Below, one piece after another: positions 41,671 through 49,586 of a DNA stretch of 55,259 bases (position 1 is the first letter of the stretch; the number at the start of each line of letters is the position of its first letter). The stretch is from JACZWZ01 sp964194935. Its GTDB lineage: Bacteria; Actinomycetota; Acidimicrobiia; Spongiisociales; UBA11373. The notes beneath the pieces are model-generated. The model was not told the DNA's origin, searched no databases, and saw only the letters and a program-made list of their open reading frames with translations. The stretch lies in the NCBI GenBank assembly GCA_964194935.1, contig CAXMOL010000066.1:1-55259 (forward strand), read 5' to 3'. Both the position numbers and the translations under genes were made by a program.

Positions 41671-42876
41671 GTGAGCACGACGACGACCCCCGGTCTTTCG
41701 CAGCGGCTGACGGCCCTCTCCGGATCGGCGACCATGGCGATCACCTCGCGGGCGAACGCACTGCGGGCGCAAGGTCGACCGGTAATCGGGTTTGGGGCGG
41801 GAGAACCAAACTTTGCGACTCCGTCCCACATCGTCGAGGCGGCGATCCAGGCATGCTCGGATCCGGCGAACCACCGCTATACGCCAGCCATCGGTCTGCC
41901 CGACCTGCGAGAAGCGGTTGCCGCAGCCACCCACAAGCACTCGGGATTCGAGGTGGAACCGGCGAATGTGGTCATCTCCAACGGCGGCAAGGGAGCCCTT
42001 TTCGCCGCCTTTGCGGCACTGATCGATCCAGGGGATGAGGTGTTGATGCCGAGTCCGTATTGGGTCACCTACCCGGAGGCCATCGCTTTCTTCGGTGGTG
42101 TGATGCGGGTCGTGCCGACGACGGTCGATGATGGGTTTCGGGTGTCGATCGAGGCGCTCGATGCTGCGGTCAGCGACCGGACGAAGGCCTTGGTATTCGT
42201 CTCGCCGTCGAATCCCTCGGGTGCCGTCTACCCGCCCGACGAGGTGGCCGCCATCGGACGGTGGGCAGCCGATCGCGGAATATGGGTGATCACCGACGAG
42301 ATCTACGACCAACTCGTCTACGGCGCGGCAAGTCACGTGTCGATGCCCGTGGTGGCCCCAGAGATGGCAGATCGCTGCGTCGTAATAAACGGCACGGCCA
42401 AGACTTTTGCGATGACCGGATGGCGAGTGGGATGGGCGATCGCCCCGGCTCCTATCGCGGCGGCGATGGGTCGGTTCCAGTCACACTCGACGTCAAACGT
42501 TTCGAATGTCTCGCAACGGGCCGCGATAGCGGCGTTGACCGGGCCTATGGAACCGGTTGCCGAGATGAGGGATGCCTTTGATCGCCGTCGCCGCGAGATG
42601 TATCGGCTGCTGTCCGAGATTCCTGGCATAGAGGTTCTAGAGCCTGAAGGCGCCTTCTACGCGTTCCCCTCGGTCGCCGACCAGTTGGGTCGGCCGTTGC
42701 GGGGTCGCACAGCTTCATCGAGTTTCGATCTTGCCGCGTTGCTCCTCGAGGAGATCGAGATCGCAGTTGTCCCCGGCGAGGCCTTTGGTGCTCCTGGATA
42801 CTGCAGGCTGTCGTTTGCCCTCTCCGATGAAGATCTGATCGAGGGACTCGGGCGGTGGCGAGAACTGGCTGGCTAG
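41671..42876 (+). CDS. Class I aspartate/aromatic aminotransferase
   Basis: A 401-residue PLP-dependent transaminase of the AspC subgroup I gamma type. Recognisable segments are GFGAGEPNF, YTPAIGLPDLREA, SPSNPSGAVY, the Asp in VITDEIYDQLVY, and the Schiff-base Lys in NGTAKTFAMTGWRVGW. It interconverts aspartate/oxaloacetate or related pairs with 2-oxoglutarate. The GTG at 41671 is preceded at 6 bases by TATTCT, a leaderless promoter arrangement. The stop shares CTAG with the convergent 3-dehydroquinate dehydratase. Confidence 0.92.
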   Translation: MSTTTTPGLSQRLTALSGSATMAITSRANALRAQGRPVIGFGAGEPNFATPSHIVEAAIQACSDPANHRYTPAIGLPDLREAVAAATHKHSGFEVEPANVVISNGGKGALFAAFAALIDPGDEVLMPSPYWVTYPEAIAFFGGVMRVVPTTVDDGFRVSIEALDAAVSDRTKALVFVSPSNPSGAVYPPDEVAAIGRWAADRGIWVITDEIYDQLVYGAASHVSMPVVAPEMADRCVVINGTAKTFAMTGWRVGWAIAPAPIAAAMGRFQSHSTSNVSNVSQRAAIAALTGPMEPVAEMRDAFDRRRREMYRLLSEIPGIEVLEPEGAFYAFPSVADQLGRPLRGRTASSSFDLAALLLEEIEIAVVPGEAFGAPGYCRLSFALSDEDLIEGLGRWRELAG

Positions 42877-43295
42877 CCGGCCAGCATTTGCAGCGCCTGG
42901 CGGTAACCGTCGATGCCCTCGCCGCTGATGGTTGCGATGCAGGCGTCGGCAATCACCGAGGTGCGGCGCCACTCCTCCCGGCTGGTGATGTCGGAGATGT
43001 GAACCTCGATAACCGGCAGCCCGATGGCCTTGATGGCGTCGTGGATGGCATATGAGTAGTGGGTGAGAGCGCCTGCATTGAGCACGACCCCACCGAACCG
43101 TCCGATCGTGTTGTGGAGGTGATCGATGAGGTCACCCTCATGGTTCGATTGGGCCGTCGACACCGTGAGATCCAACTCTTGACCCCAGATGCGGCAACGG
43201 TTCTCCAACTCGCGCAGCGTGGCCGTGCCGTAGATGTCGGGCTCTCTCGTGCCGAGCAGATTCAGGTTTGGTCCGTTGAGAACGAGGATTTGCAC
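42873..43295 (-). CDS. aroQ: 3-dehydroquinate dehydratase, type II
   Basis: A 140-residue type II dehydroquinase of the shikimate pathway, converting 3-dehydroquinate to 3-dehydroshikimate. Motifs are NGPNLNLLGTREPDIYG (catalytic Tyr), SNHEGDLIDHLH, NAGALTHYSYAI and VHISDITSREEWR (catalytic His). The GTG at 43295 puts the first strand (QILVLNGPN) directly at the N-terminus, as usual in the family; an open frame upstream extends into the next gene. It lies 4 bases after the stop of the lipoate-ligase-like gene. Other shikimate genes are not in the window. Confidence 0.93.
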   Translation of the reverse strand: MQILVLNGPNLNLLGTREPDIYGTATLRELENRCRIWGQELDLTVSTAQSNHEGDLIDHLHNTIGRFGGVVLNAGALTHYSYAIHDAIKAIGLPVIEVHISDITSREEWRRTSVIADACIATISGEGIDGYRQALQMLAG

Positions 43296-43299
43296 GGCG

Positions 43300-44043
43300 T
43301 CACAGTATCTGGGTGCGGTGGCGATCGGAGAGAACCTCGGCCAGAGCGATCGTTTCCGGGTCGATTTCCGATGGCACCAGCGAGTGGCCCGTTGCTTCGA
43401 ATGCTTCGAGCAAGGCGTGAGCTGCTTGCTCGACGCTCGTCGTGTCGCCGATCGATCCGGTTGCTGCCGGATCCCATTCATATCCGAGGGCTTGATAGGC
43501 AGGGATGAGAGGGAGGTTTACCAATTCTGGGGAGTGCACCACCAGGACACCGCCGACGTGGGCAGCGGCCTTGATCAGCCGTTGTCCGACACCCATGACC
43601 TTGCCGCCATTGGCATGGACGGAAAATCTGCCAGGACAATATTCACCAGGCAGCTCACCCACCGAGCCTGACACTCCGAGTCTGCCGAGAGTATCGATGA
43701 TGATCGAAGTGAGAGCCTCGTAGCGCTGCTCGATGCCGGTCTTTGGCTCGGACTCCGGCGTCGACCAGGCGAAGGCGATGGTGCCCTCGTGGAATACAGC
43801 CGCCCTCCCTCCGGCGAGGCGCTCGATGCCTGCATATCCCAACTCGCCGACTGCCGCAATGGCTGCGGGGTAGCCCGATCGGGTGCGGTCCTGGCTGCCG
43901 AATGCCACGATTCGGTCCGGGGTGAAGATTCTCAGCGTTGGCCCGATATCACCCGAAGCCACCTGGCGGAGAAGGGCTGTCGAAATGGCGGTGTCGAGCG
44001 CCGGATCTTGGTCATGGTGTGTGATGAGTCGCAGCTGTGGCAT
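43300..44043 (-). CDS. Lipoate-protein ligase A family protein
   Basis: A 247-residue member of the biotin/lipoate A-B ligase superfamily. The signature RLAGGRAAVFHEGTIAFAW (lipoyl-AMP binding) and the catalytic-Lys region GGKVMGVGQRLIK are present. It would attach lipoate or octanoate to carrier domains of 2-oxoacid dehydrogenases or the glycine cleavage system, by family precedent. The ATG at 44043 avoids overlap with the divergent lipoprotein promoter; a TACGCT box lies 9 bases upstream. It is followed by aroQ, with only four bases between. Confidence 0.87.
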   Translation of the reverse strand: MPQLRLITHHDQDPALDTAISTALLRQVASGDIGPTLRIFTPDRIVAFGSQDRTRSGYPAAIAAVGELGYAGIERLAGGRAAVFHEGTIAFAWSTPESEPKTGIEQRYEALTSIIIDTLGRLGVSGSVGELPGEYCPGRFSVHANGGKVMGVGQRLIKAAAHVGGVLVVHSPELVNLPLIPAYQALGYEWDPAATGSIGDTTSVEQAAHALLEAFEATGHSLVPSEIDPETIALAEVLSDRHRTQIL

Positions 44044-44114
44044 GGGGAGGCGAGCGTAGGCCGACACCGTTCGTTGCACCTCAGAACGCCTATTGGCGAC
44101 CATAATCGATGGGT

Positions 44115-44831
44115 ATGCGGTCTCTCGTTGCCATCCTGGCTCTCGCCATCGCGGTCGCCGCCTGCGGCGACATGCTCGACGGTGTGGGTGACCTTTCGCG
44201 CGGGATCGTGCAGGGCGACGAGATCGCAACGACTACGACCGTGCCGGGCCAACTCGATCTCAGGCTGAACCCGATCACGGCCGCGCTGTGGATCAATGAC
44301 GAGATCGGGTCGGTGACTGCCGGGCTGGAGGTCGATGACCTCCTGCTGGCGGTGTGGCTGCGCGGTCAGCAACCAGGCCAGGTAACCCAATCGGTCGGAG
44401 ACCAATCGGTCCAAGCGAGCAGGCGCGAAATCGCCGAGATGCTTCCGGGGGTCGAATTCCCCCAGTTGGCGCCGGAAGGTGTGTCTCATGTTTCGAGCCA
44501 ACTCGTTTATGACCTCCAAACGGCGTCTCTCGGAGTCGGGACTGCGGCCGCGTTCGGTCTGTGGGTAGGAGAGCCGTACACCGCAGCTCGAAGCGAGGCT
44601 CAGTTGGCAGTGCTCCGGGTCGGTCTCAAGACTTTCGACGATGGGAGTCCGGACAACGAGGTGCTCTCGTTCAGCGTCGATGGCGGGCGCGAGCTGTCCT
44701 GGGTGGACGGTCGGTACGTGTATCAGCTGTTCTGTCGTACCGGCGTCCTGGCCGAAACCTGCGCAGCGATGGCGGACTCGACGATCCCCTTGTCGCTTCT
44801 CGTGTCGCTTCCGTCACCCACCGGAGGCTGA
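44115..44831 (+). CDS. Lipoprotein, unknown function
   Basis: A 238-residue protein with a lipoprotein signal (MRSLVAILALAIAVAACGD) and a short Thr-rich spacer. The mature part is acidic and contains no family that I recognise; a SurA/peptidyl-prolyl type pattern in the middle (a segment like RREIAEMLPG) is not enough to assign one. Two ATGs are close together (44109 and 44115). I prefer the second because CATAAT (44101-44106) stands 8 bases before it, the leaderless distance seen elsewhere. It ends about 145 bases before the ABC exporter. Confidence 0.7.
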   Translation: MRSLVAILALAIAVAACGDMLDGVGDLSRGIVQGDEIATTTTVPGQLDLRLNPITAALWINDEIGSVTAGLEVDDLLLAVWLRGQQPGQVTQSVGDQSVQASRREIAEMLPGVEFPQLAPEGVSHVSSQLVYDLQTASLGVGTAAAFGLWVGEPYTAARSEAQLAVLRVGLKTFDDGSPDNEVLSFSVDGGRELSWVDGRYVYQLFCRTGVLAETCAAMADSTIPLSLLVSLPSPTGG

Positions 44832-44975
44832 CCCGTCTGCTGCGCTTGGGTGTCGAACGTCGATACTCTCTGATCTTCCGACGACAGGGACCTACGCATC
44901 TTCCATTCCGGCGGCTGGTGGTCGTACATCAAATATGACGAGGAGCAGGATCGACCTCGTCTAGATCGTCAACTG

Positions 44976-46799
44976 ATGCGCCGCGTTATGGCGTATGCCG
45001 TTCCGTACCGCCGACTGCTCCTGCTCGTGTTCTTCACCATTGTCGTAATTACGTTCGTCTCGCTCGTTCCCCCCCTTCTCATGCGGGATCTGATCGATAC
45101 CGCTATTCCGGAAGAGAACCTTGGAAGGGTCACCTGGTTGGGGATCGGGATGGTCGCGGTGCCCATCATCAACGGCGTATTCGGTGTCGTGCAGCGATGG
45201 GCGTCGTCGCGCGCCGGCGAGGGAATCATCTTCGACCTGCGCACCGGTCTCTACGGGCACCTGCAGCGGATGTCACTCGGGTTCTTTACGGCCACCCGAC
45301 CCGGAGAGATGATGTCCCGGCTCAACAACGATGTCGTAGGTGCCCAATCCGCAGTGACCGGCACGCTGGTATCGCTGGTATCGAACTCACTGTCGGCTGT
45401 CGCCACTTTGGCTGTCATGATGAGTCTGGAATGGCGGTTGACGCTTGCTGCGGCCGCCATTCTTCCTCTGTTCATCATTCCCAGTCGCCGGGTCGGCAAG
45501 ATCTTGCGAGGCGTCACTCGCGACCAGATGGATGCGAATGCGCGGATGAACGCCACGATGAACGAGACGTTGAACCTGAGCGGGGCGCTGCTCGTAAAGC
45601 TGTTCGGACGGACCGCCGACGAAGACATCAAGTTTGGCGGGCACGCCAGCGAGGTAAGGGACCTCGGCGTGAGGCGGGCTCTTATCGGTCGCTGGTTCTT
45701 CATGGCACTTGGTGTGGTTAGTGCCTTCGGCACTGCCCTGGTGTTCTGGGTCGGCGCCGTTCTGGTTATAAGGGGATCGCTCACCGTCGGGACGATCGTG
45801 GCGCTGTCGGCCTACCTCGTCGGACTGTATGGCCCCCTGTCGGCGCTATCCAACGCTCGGGTCGAGCTGGCGACTTCTCTGGTCTCGTTTGAACGCGTGT
45901 TCGAGGTGCTCGATCTTCCGCGAGACATCGACGAACCCCTGGAGCCAGCGACGATCGGCGACATCGATGGTCGCGTCACTTTCGATGGAGTCGCATTCGA
46001 CTACGGCCGTGCCGCATCTGCCTCGCTCGATCACGTAAAGCGCTTCTCGTGGCGTTCGGCGAGCGAGCCCAATGTCGAGGCGCCGCAAGAAATCATCGGA
46101 AGAGGTCGGGCTCTCGAAGGTCTCGACTTCGACGTCAAGCCGGGGCGCCTGGTCGCGCTGGTAGGCCCCAGCGGCGCCGGGAAAACCACGGTGACTTATC
46201 TGATCCCCCGGCTCTATGACGTCACTGAAGGTCGAGTGCTCATCGACGGAGTCGACGTACGCGAAATGTCCCTTGACTCGCTGGCGGATGCGATCGGGGT
46301 TGTGACTCAGGAGACTTTCCTTTTCCATGACACGATCGCCGCCAACCTGCGATACGCCCGGCCGGATGCAACCCATGCCGAGATGGTGGCTGCGGCGACT
46401 GCAGCGAACATTCACGATTTCGTGTCCGAGCTTCCCGATGGATATGAGACGTTCGTCGGTGAAAGGGGTTATCGCCTATCAGGAGGAGAAAAACAGCGGG
46501 TGGCGATCGCCCGGGTGATCCTGAAGGATCCCAAGATTCTCGTGCTCGATGAAGCGACTTCCCATCTCGATGCGCGGTCCGAGGCGTTGATCCAGGAGGC
46601 CTTGGAGCGGGTGATGGCGGGCCGGACCTCCTTCGTGATCGCTCATCGACTCTCAACCGTGCTGGCCGCCGATCGAATCTTCGTGCTCGATAGAGGTCGG
46701 CTCGTCGAAGAGGGTCGCCATGGCGATCTGCTGGCCAGCGACGGCCTTTACGCCGACTTGTTCAGAACTCAGTTTGCCGCCGCTCCAGAGGTGAGCTGA
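44976..46799 (+). CDS. ABC exporter, fused membrane and ATPase domains
   Basis: A 607-residue half-transporter of the MsbA/LmrA type. Six membrane helices (residues about 15-290) precede the ATPase with Walker A GPSGAGKTT (397-405), Q-loop VTQETF, signature LSGGE (501-505), Walker B ILVLDEA (521-527) and an H-loop in FVIAHRLS. A roughly 30-residue insertion (about 347-379) sits before the first ATPase strand. The frame stays open upstream to 44874 and encodes GGWWSYIKYDEEQDRPRLDR, which looks like the usual N-terminus of this family, but contains no ATG, GTG or TTG; an ATC at 44898 has AGGGA 7 bases before it. The substrate is unknown. Confidence 0.88.
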   Translation: MRRVMAYAVPYRRLLLLVFFTIVVITFVSLVPPLLMRDLIDTAIPEENLGRVTWLGIGMVAVPIINGVFGVVQRWASSRAGEGIIFDLRTGLYGHLQRMSLGFFTATRPGEMMSRLNNDVVGAQSAVTGTLVSLVSNSLSAVATLAVMMSLEWRLTLAAAAILPLFIIPSRRVGKILRGVTRDQMDANARMNATMNETLNLSGALLVKLFGRTADEDIKFGGHASEVRDLGVRRALIGRWFFMALGVVSAFGTALVFWVGAVLVIRGSLTVGTIVALSAYLVGLYGPLSALSNARVELATSLVSFERVFEVLDLPRDIDEPLEPATIGDIDGRVTFDGVAFDYGRAASASLDHVKRFSWRSASEPNVEAPQEIIGRGRALEGLDFDVKPGRLVALVGPSGAGKTTVTYLIPRLYDVTEGRVLIDGVDVREMSLDSLADAIGVVTQETFLFHDTIAANLRYARPDATHAEMVAAATAANIHDFVSELPDGYETFVGERGYRLSGGEKQRVAIARVILKDPKILVLDEATSHLDARSEALIQEALERVMAGRTSFVIAHRLSTVLAADRIFVLDRGRLVEEGRHGDLLASDGLYADLFRTQFAAAPEVS

Positions 46800-46832
46800 A
46801 GGCCATCTCATCACCCCGGGTATCGTGACGTC

Positions 46833-48110
46833 GTGCTCCGACTAGTCGTCGCCGTCAGCCTCGGTCGCCTTGCGGGGTTCCTGAGTCGCCTTATCGGGCG
46901 GGGTGGTTCCGCGATTCCCGGCCTGGTGGCGGGCAAGATCGACGGCGGTGTCATCGACAAGCTGGTGGCCTCCATCCCCGGCGGTGTCGTGATCATCACC
47001 GGCACCAACGGAAAGACGACGACCACCAAGATGCTGGTGACCGCGCTCGAGAGGAGCGGAAAGCCAGTACTCACCAATCCGACCGGGTCGAATCTGGAGA
47101 GAGGGGTAGCGACGGTTCTCATCTCGGCATCGCGGCGCGGTCGTATCCGGGGTTACGAGATGGCCGTGTTCGAGATAGATGAGGCCGCTGTGAGCGTGTT
47201 GGCCCCGAGGCTCGATCCTCGCCTGGTAGTCGTCACCAACCTGGCGCGCGATCAACTGGACCGTTATGGCGAGTTGGATGCCACGGCAGCTCACCTCGGC
47301 ATCGCAGTGGACGCAGCCAAACGAGCCGTTCTCAATGCTGACGATCCCGCTGTCGCCGCACTGGACGTCGGTCGCACCGCTTGGTTCGGTGCGGTTGGCG
47401 AGATCCGTCGCACCATGCCTCACGATGGCGTGCTCTACGGCACCGATGGTCCCGACGCTCCCGCAGTCGAGGTGGATGGGTTGCTCGAGGCTGCCGAACC
47501 TGAGGATGATGGCCAGCGGATAACCGTTGCCGTGGCCGATACTCGAGTGGAAATCGCCCTGCGGGTGCCCGGTGCCTACAACGGATACAACGCAACTGCG
47601 GCGCTGTTGGCTGCTGCAGAACTCGGCGTCGATCCGATCGCGGCTGCTGCATCCCTCGAGCAGATGTCTCCAGCCTTTGGTCGGGGTCAGGTGATCATCT
47701 TCAAGGATCGCCGTATCAAACTGCTGCTCGTAAAGAACCCGGCCGGGTTCAATCAAGCCCTGAGGCTTCTGGTCGATGCTCCACATCCGGCCCAGGTGCT
47801 CATCGCCATCAACGACAACCACGCCGATGGTCGCGACGTGTCGTGGCTGTGGGACGTCAGTTTCGAAGATCTGCAACACACCGAGCACAGGATCGGTACC
47901 AGCGGCACCCGCGCCGCCGACATGGCGCTCCGCCTCAAGTATGCCGGGATCGAGAGCTGGTCCGAGCCGGGACTCGGCGAAGCGTTGGCCGAGGTAGTCA
48001 CGCTGTCGGCCGATGGCGAGACGATCTACGTCATTCCTACCTACACCGCCATGTTGTCGCTGCTCGACCTGCTCTTGCCGGGAACGGCGCGATCGGCTGC
48101 CTGGACATGA
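46833..48110 (+). CDS. murT: MurT subunit of lipid II isoglutaminyl synthase
   Basis: A 425-residue Mur-ligase-type protein. The ATP loop is GTNGKTTTTK (57-66), the central domain carries NLARDQLDRYGE, and the DUF1727 C-terminal domain contains INDNHADGRDVSWLWDVSF with Asp335, which matches the catalytic Asp of MurT. With GatD it amidates the D-glutamate of lipid II to isoglutamine. The four-Cys zinc ribbon found in S. aureus and most actinobacterial MurT is absent: the protein has no Cys at all. The GTG at 46833 has TATCGT 6 bases upstream. It overlaps gatD by 4 bases. Confidence 0.92.
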   Translation: MLRLVVAVSLGRLAGFLSRLIGRGGSAIPGLVAGKIDGGVIDKLVASIPGGVVIITGTNGKTTTTKMLVTALERSGKPVLTNPTGSNLERGVATVLISASRRGRIRGYEMAVFEIDEAAVSVLAPRLDPRLVVVTNLARDQLDRYGELDATAAHLGIAVDAAKRAVLNADDPAVAALDVGRTAWFGAVGEIRRTMPHDGVLYGTDGPDAPAVEVDGLLEAAEPEDDGQRITVAVADTRVEIALRVPGAYNGYNATAALLAAAELGVDPIAAAASLEQMSPAFGRGQVIIFKDRRIKLLLVKNPAGFNQALRLLVDAPHPAQVLIAINDNHADGRDVSWLWDVSFEDLQHTEHRIGTSGTRAADMALRLKYAGIESWSEPGLGEALAEVVTLSADGETIYVIPTYTAMLSLLDLLLPGTARSAAWT

Positions 48111-48820
48111 CCGAAATAGTCATCGCCCACTTGTACCCGCGTCGGATGAACATCTACGGCGATACCGGCAACGTGATCGCTCTCAGTCGGCGACTCGAAT
48201 GGCGGTCGATTCCCTTTCGGGTGGATCTTGTCGAGGTCGGAACTGAATATGACCTGCTCAACGCGGACGTGGTGGTGGCAGGTGGGGGAGAGGACACTTC
48301 ACAGATAAGCGTCGCCCATGATCTGGTCGCCAGAGCGGATAACGTTCATGCCGCAGTCGACTCCGGAGTTGCCTTCCTGGTCGTGTGCGGGACCTATCAA
48401 TTGTTCGGGCGCCGGTTTGTGGCATCGGACGGGTCCGAGCTTCAGGGCATCGGGGTCTTCGACGCCGATACGGTCGGCGGAGATGGTCGGATGATTGGCA
48501 ATGCCGTCGTCGCGACCGAGTTCGGTCGCCTCGTCGGTTTCGAGAACCATGGTGGTCGCACGCTGCTCGACATCGGCCAAGCTCCGCTCGGGCAGGTGGT
48601 CAGGGGCAACGGCAACAATGACTCCACAGGCGAAGAGGGAGCAGTGACCAACAACTGCTTCGGAACCTACCTCCACGGTTCGGTGCTACCGAAGAATCCG
48701 ATATTTGCCGATGAGTTGTTGCGTCGCGGGATGGAGCGGCGCCATGGTGGGGTGTCCTTGCAGCAACTGGATGACACGGCAGAACTTGCGGCGGCGGAGT
48801 CTGCTGCTCTGCGACCGTGA
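48107..48820 (+). CDS. gatD: GatD glutaminase subunit of lipid II isoglutaminyl synthase
   Basis: A 237-residue CobB/CobQ-like glutamine amidotransferase. It has the nucleophile Cys94 in LVVCGTYQLFG and the His190 in GTYLHGSVLPKNP, at nearly the same positions as the known S. aureus GatD. It delivers ammonia from glutamine to MurT. The ATG at 48107 overlaps the murT stop (ATGA), so the two subunits are co-translated. The pair makes amidated peptidoglycan precursors, as in mycobacteria and staphylococci. Confidence 0.94.
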   Translation: MTEIVIAHLYPRRMNIYGDTGNVIALSRRLEWRSIPFRVDLVEVGTEYDLLNADVVVAGGGEDTSQISVAHDLVARADNVHAAVDSGVAFLVVCGTYQLFGRRFVASDGSELQGIGVFDADTVGGDGRMIGNAVVATEFGRLVGFENHGGRTLLDIGQAPLGQVVRGNGNNDSTGEEGAVTNNCFGTYLHGSVLPKNPIFADELLRRGMERRHGGVSLQQLDDTAELAAAESAALRP

Positions 48821-48830
48821 CTCGGCGGAA

Positions 48831-49202
48831 TCAGGAGGCGATGCGCTCCGCCTCGTCGTCGACGGCCACCGCAAACTCCAAGCCGTCGGGTGACGAACGC
48901 AGTAGATACATCGCATCGATGTTCATGCCGGCGTCGGCGAGCTGGCGGGTCATTGCGGCGACAGATCCGGGGCGGTCCGGGAGGATCGTGACGATCACCC
49001 GGCGCTCTTCGAAGCTCATACCGTGATGCTCGAGCACTCGGCGAGTGGTGGGCTCATCGTCGACGATCAGCCGGGCGGTTCCGGAGGCATCCATCCCGAC
49101 GGCGGCGAGGGCTTCGATGTTGACGCCGGCGTCGGCGAGTCGCTCTGCGAGGTCGGCCAGCGACCCCGGGCGGTTGGCGAGGTGGACGGTGAACTCCGTC
49201 AT
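48831..49202 (-). CDS. Tandem ACT-domain protein
   Basis: A 123-residue protein made of two ACT domains: FTVHLANRPGSLADLAERLADAGVNIE at the N-terminus and VTILPDRPGSVAAMTRQL in the second half. ACT domains bind amino acids or other small ligands and regulate enzymes; stand-alone tandem proteins of this type may be sensors for amino acid pools. A TATCGT box lies 6 bases before the ATG, with no Shine-Dalgarno. The gene ends 11 bases from the convergent gatD. Confidence 0.85.
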   Translation of the reverse strand: MTEFTVHLANRPGSLADLAERLADAGVNIEALAAVGMDASGTARLIVDDEPTTRRVLEHHGMSFEERRVIVTILPDRPGSVAAMTRQLADAGMNIDAMYLLRSSPDGLEFAVAVDDEAERIAS

Positions 49203-49586
49203 GGTCTAACGATACGCCGATCCTGGCGTTGGTGGGTGCTCGTTCTTGCACTGATCGGCGGGTGCAGCGGTTCGGACACTGCCGCGGTCGAGCAGTGTGC
49301 TGATGTGGTGGCGGTCACCACGTCTGCGGACGGTGACGGGTCCTTGACGTTCTCCGTAACCATCCGATCGGATGACATCGGATGGGACGGATACGCCGAC
49401 CGATGGGAGGTCGTCGTCGATGGGGTCGTGGTTGGCGAACGAGTGTTGACCCATCCTCACGAAACCGAGCAGCCGTTTACTCGCTCGCAGGCAGGCATCG
49501 TTGTGAGCGTCGACGAAGTCGTGGTTCGAGCGCATCACTCGGTTGGCGGCTTCTGTGGCACCGAGATGGCGTTTGTGATCGACTGA
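49182..49586 (+). CDS. Small secreted lipoprotein, unknown
   Basis: A short protein with a basic-aromatic n-region (TIRRSWRWW), hydrophobic core (VLVLALIGG) and lipobox Cys (GGCSGS), followed by a beta-rich domain of about 100 residues with two Cys. The start is unclear: no ATG precedes the signal. The GTG at 49182 gives a usable n-region and overlaps the divergent ACT gene by 21 bases; a GTG at 49236 would leave a signal that is too short. Its stop TGA abuts the stop of the convergent hydrolase as TGATCA. No family is recognised. Confidence 0.6.
   Translation: MDGELRHGLTIRRSWRWWVLVLALIGGCSGSDTAAVEQCADVVAVTTSADGDGSLTFSVTIRSDDIGWDGYADRWEVVVDGVVVGERVLTHPHETEQPFTRSQAGIVVSVDEVVVRAHHSVGGFCGTEMAFVID

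Noticed and set aside
41649..42336. N-terminal extension of the SixA gene
   Set aside because: The extension is the antisense of the aminotransferase; the phosphatase fold begins at the ATG at 41646.
46842..47888. Minus-strand frame of 348 codons opposite murT
   Set aside because: Antisense of murT, which has the full Mur-ligase and DUF1727 motifs and is coupled to gatD.
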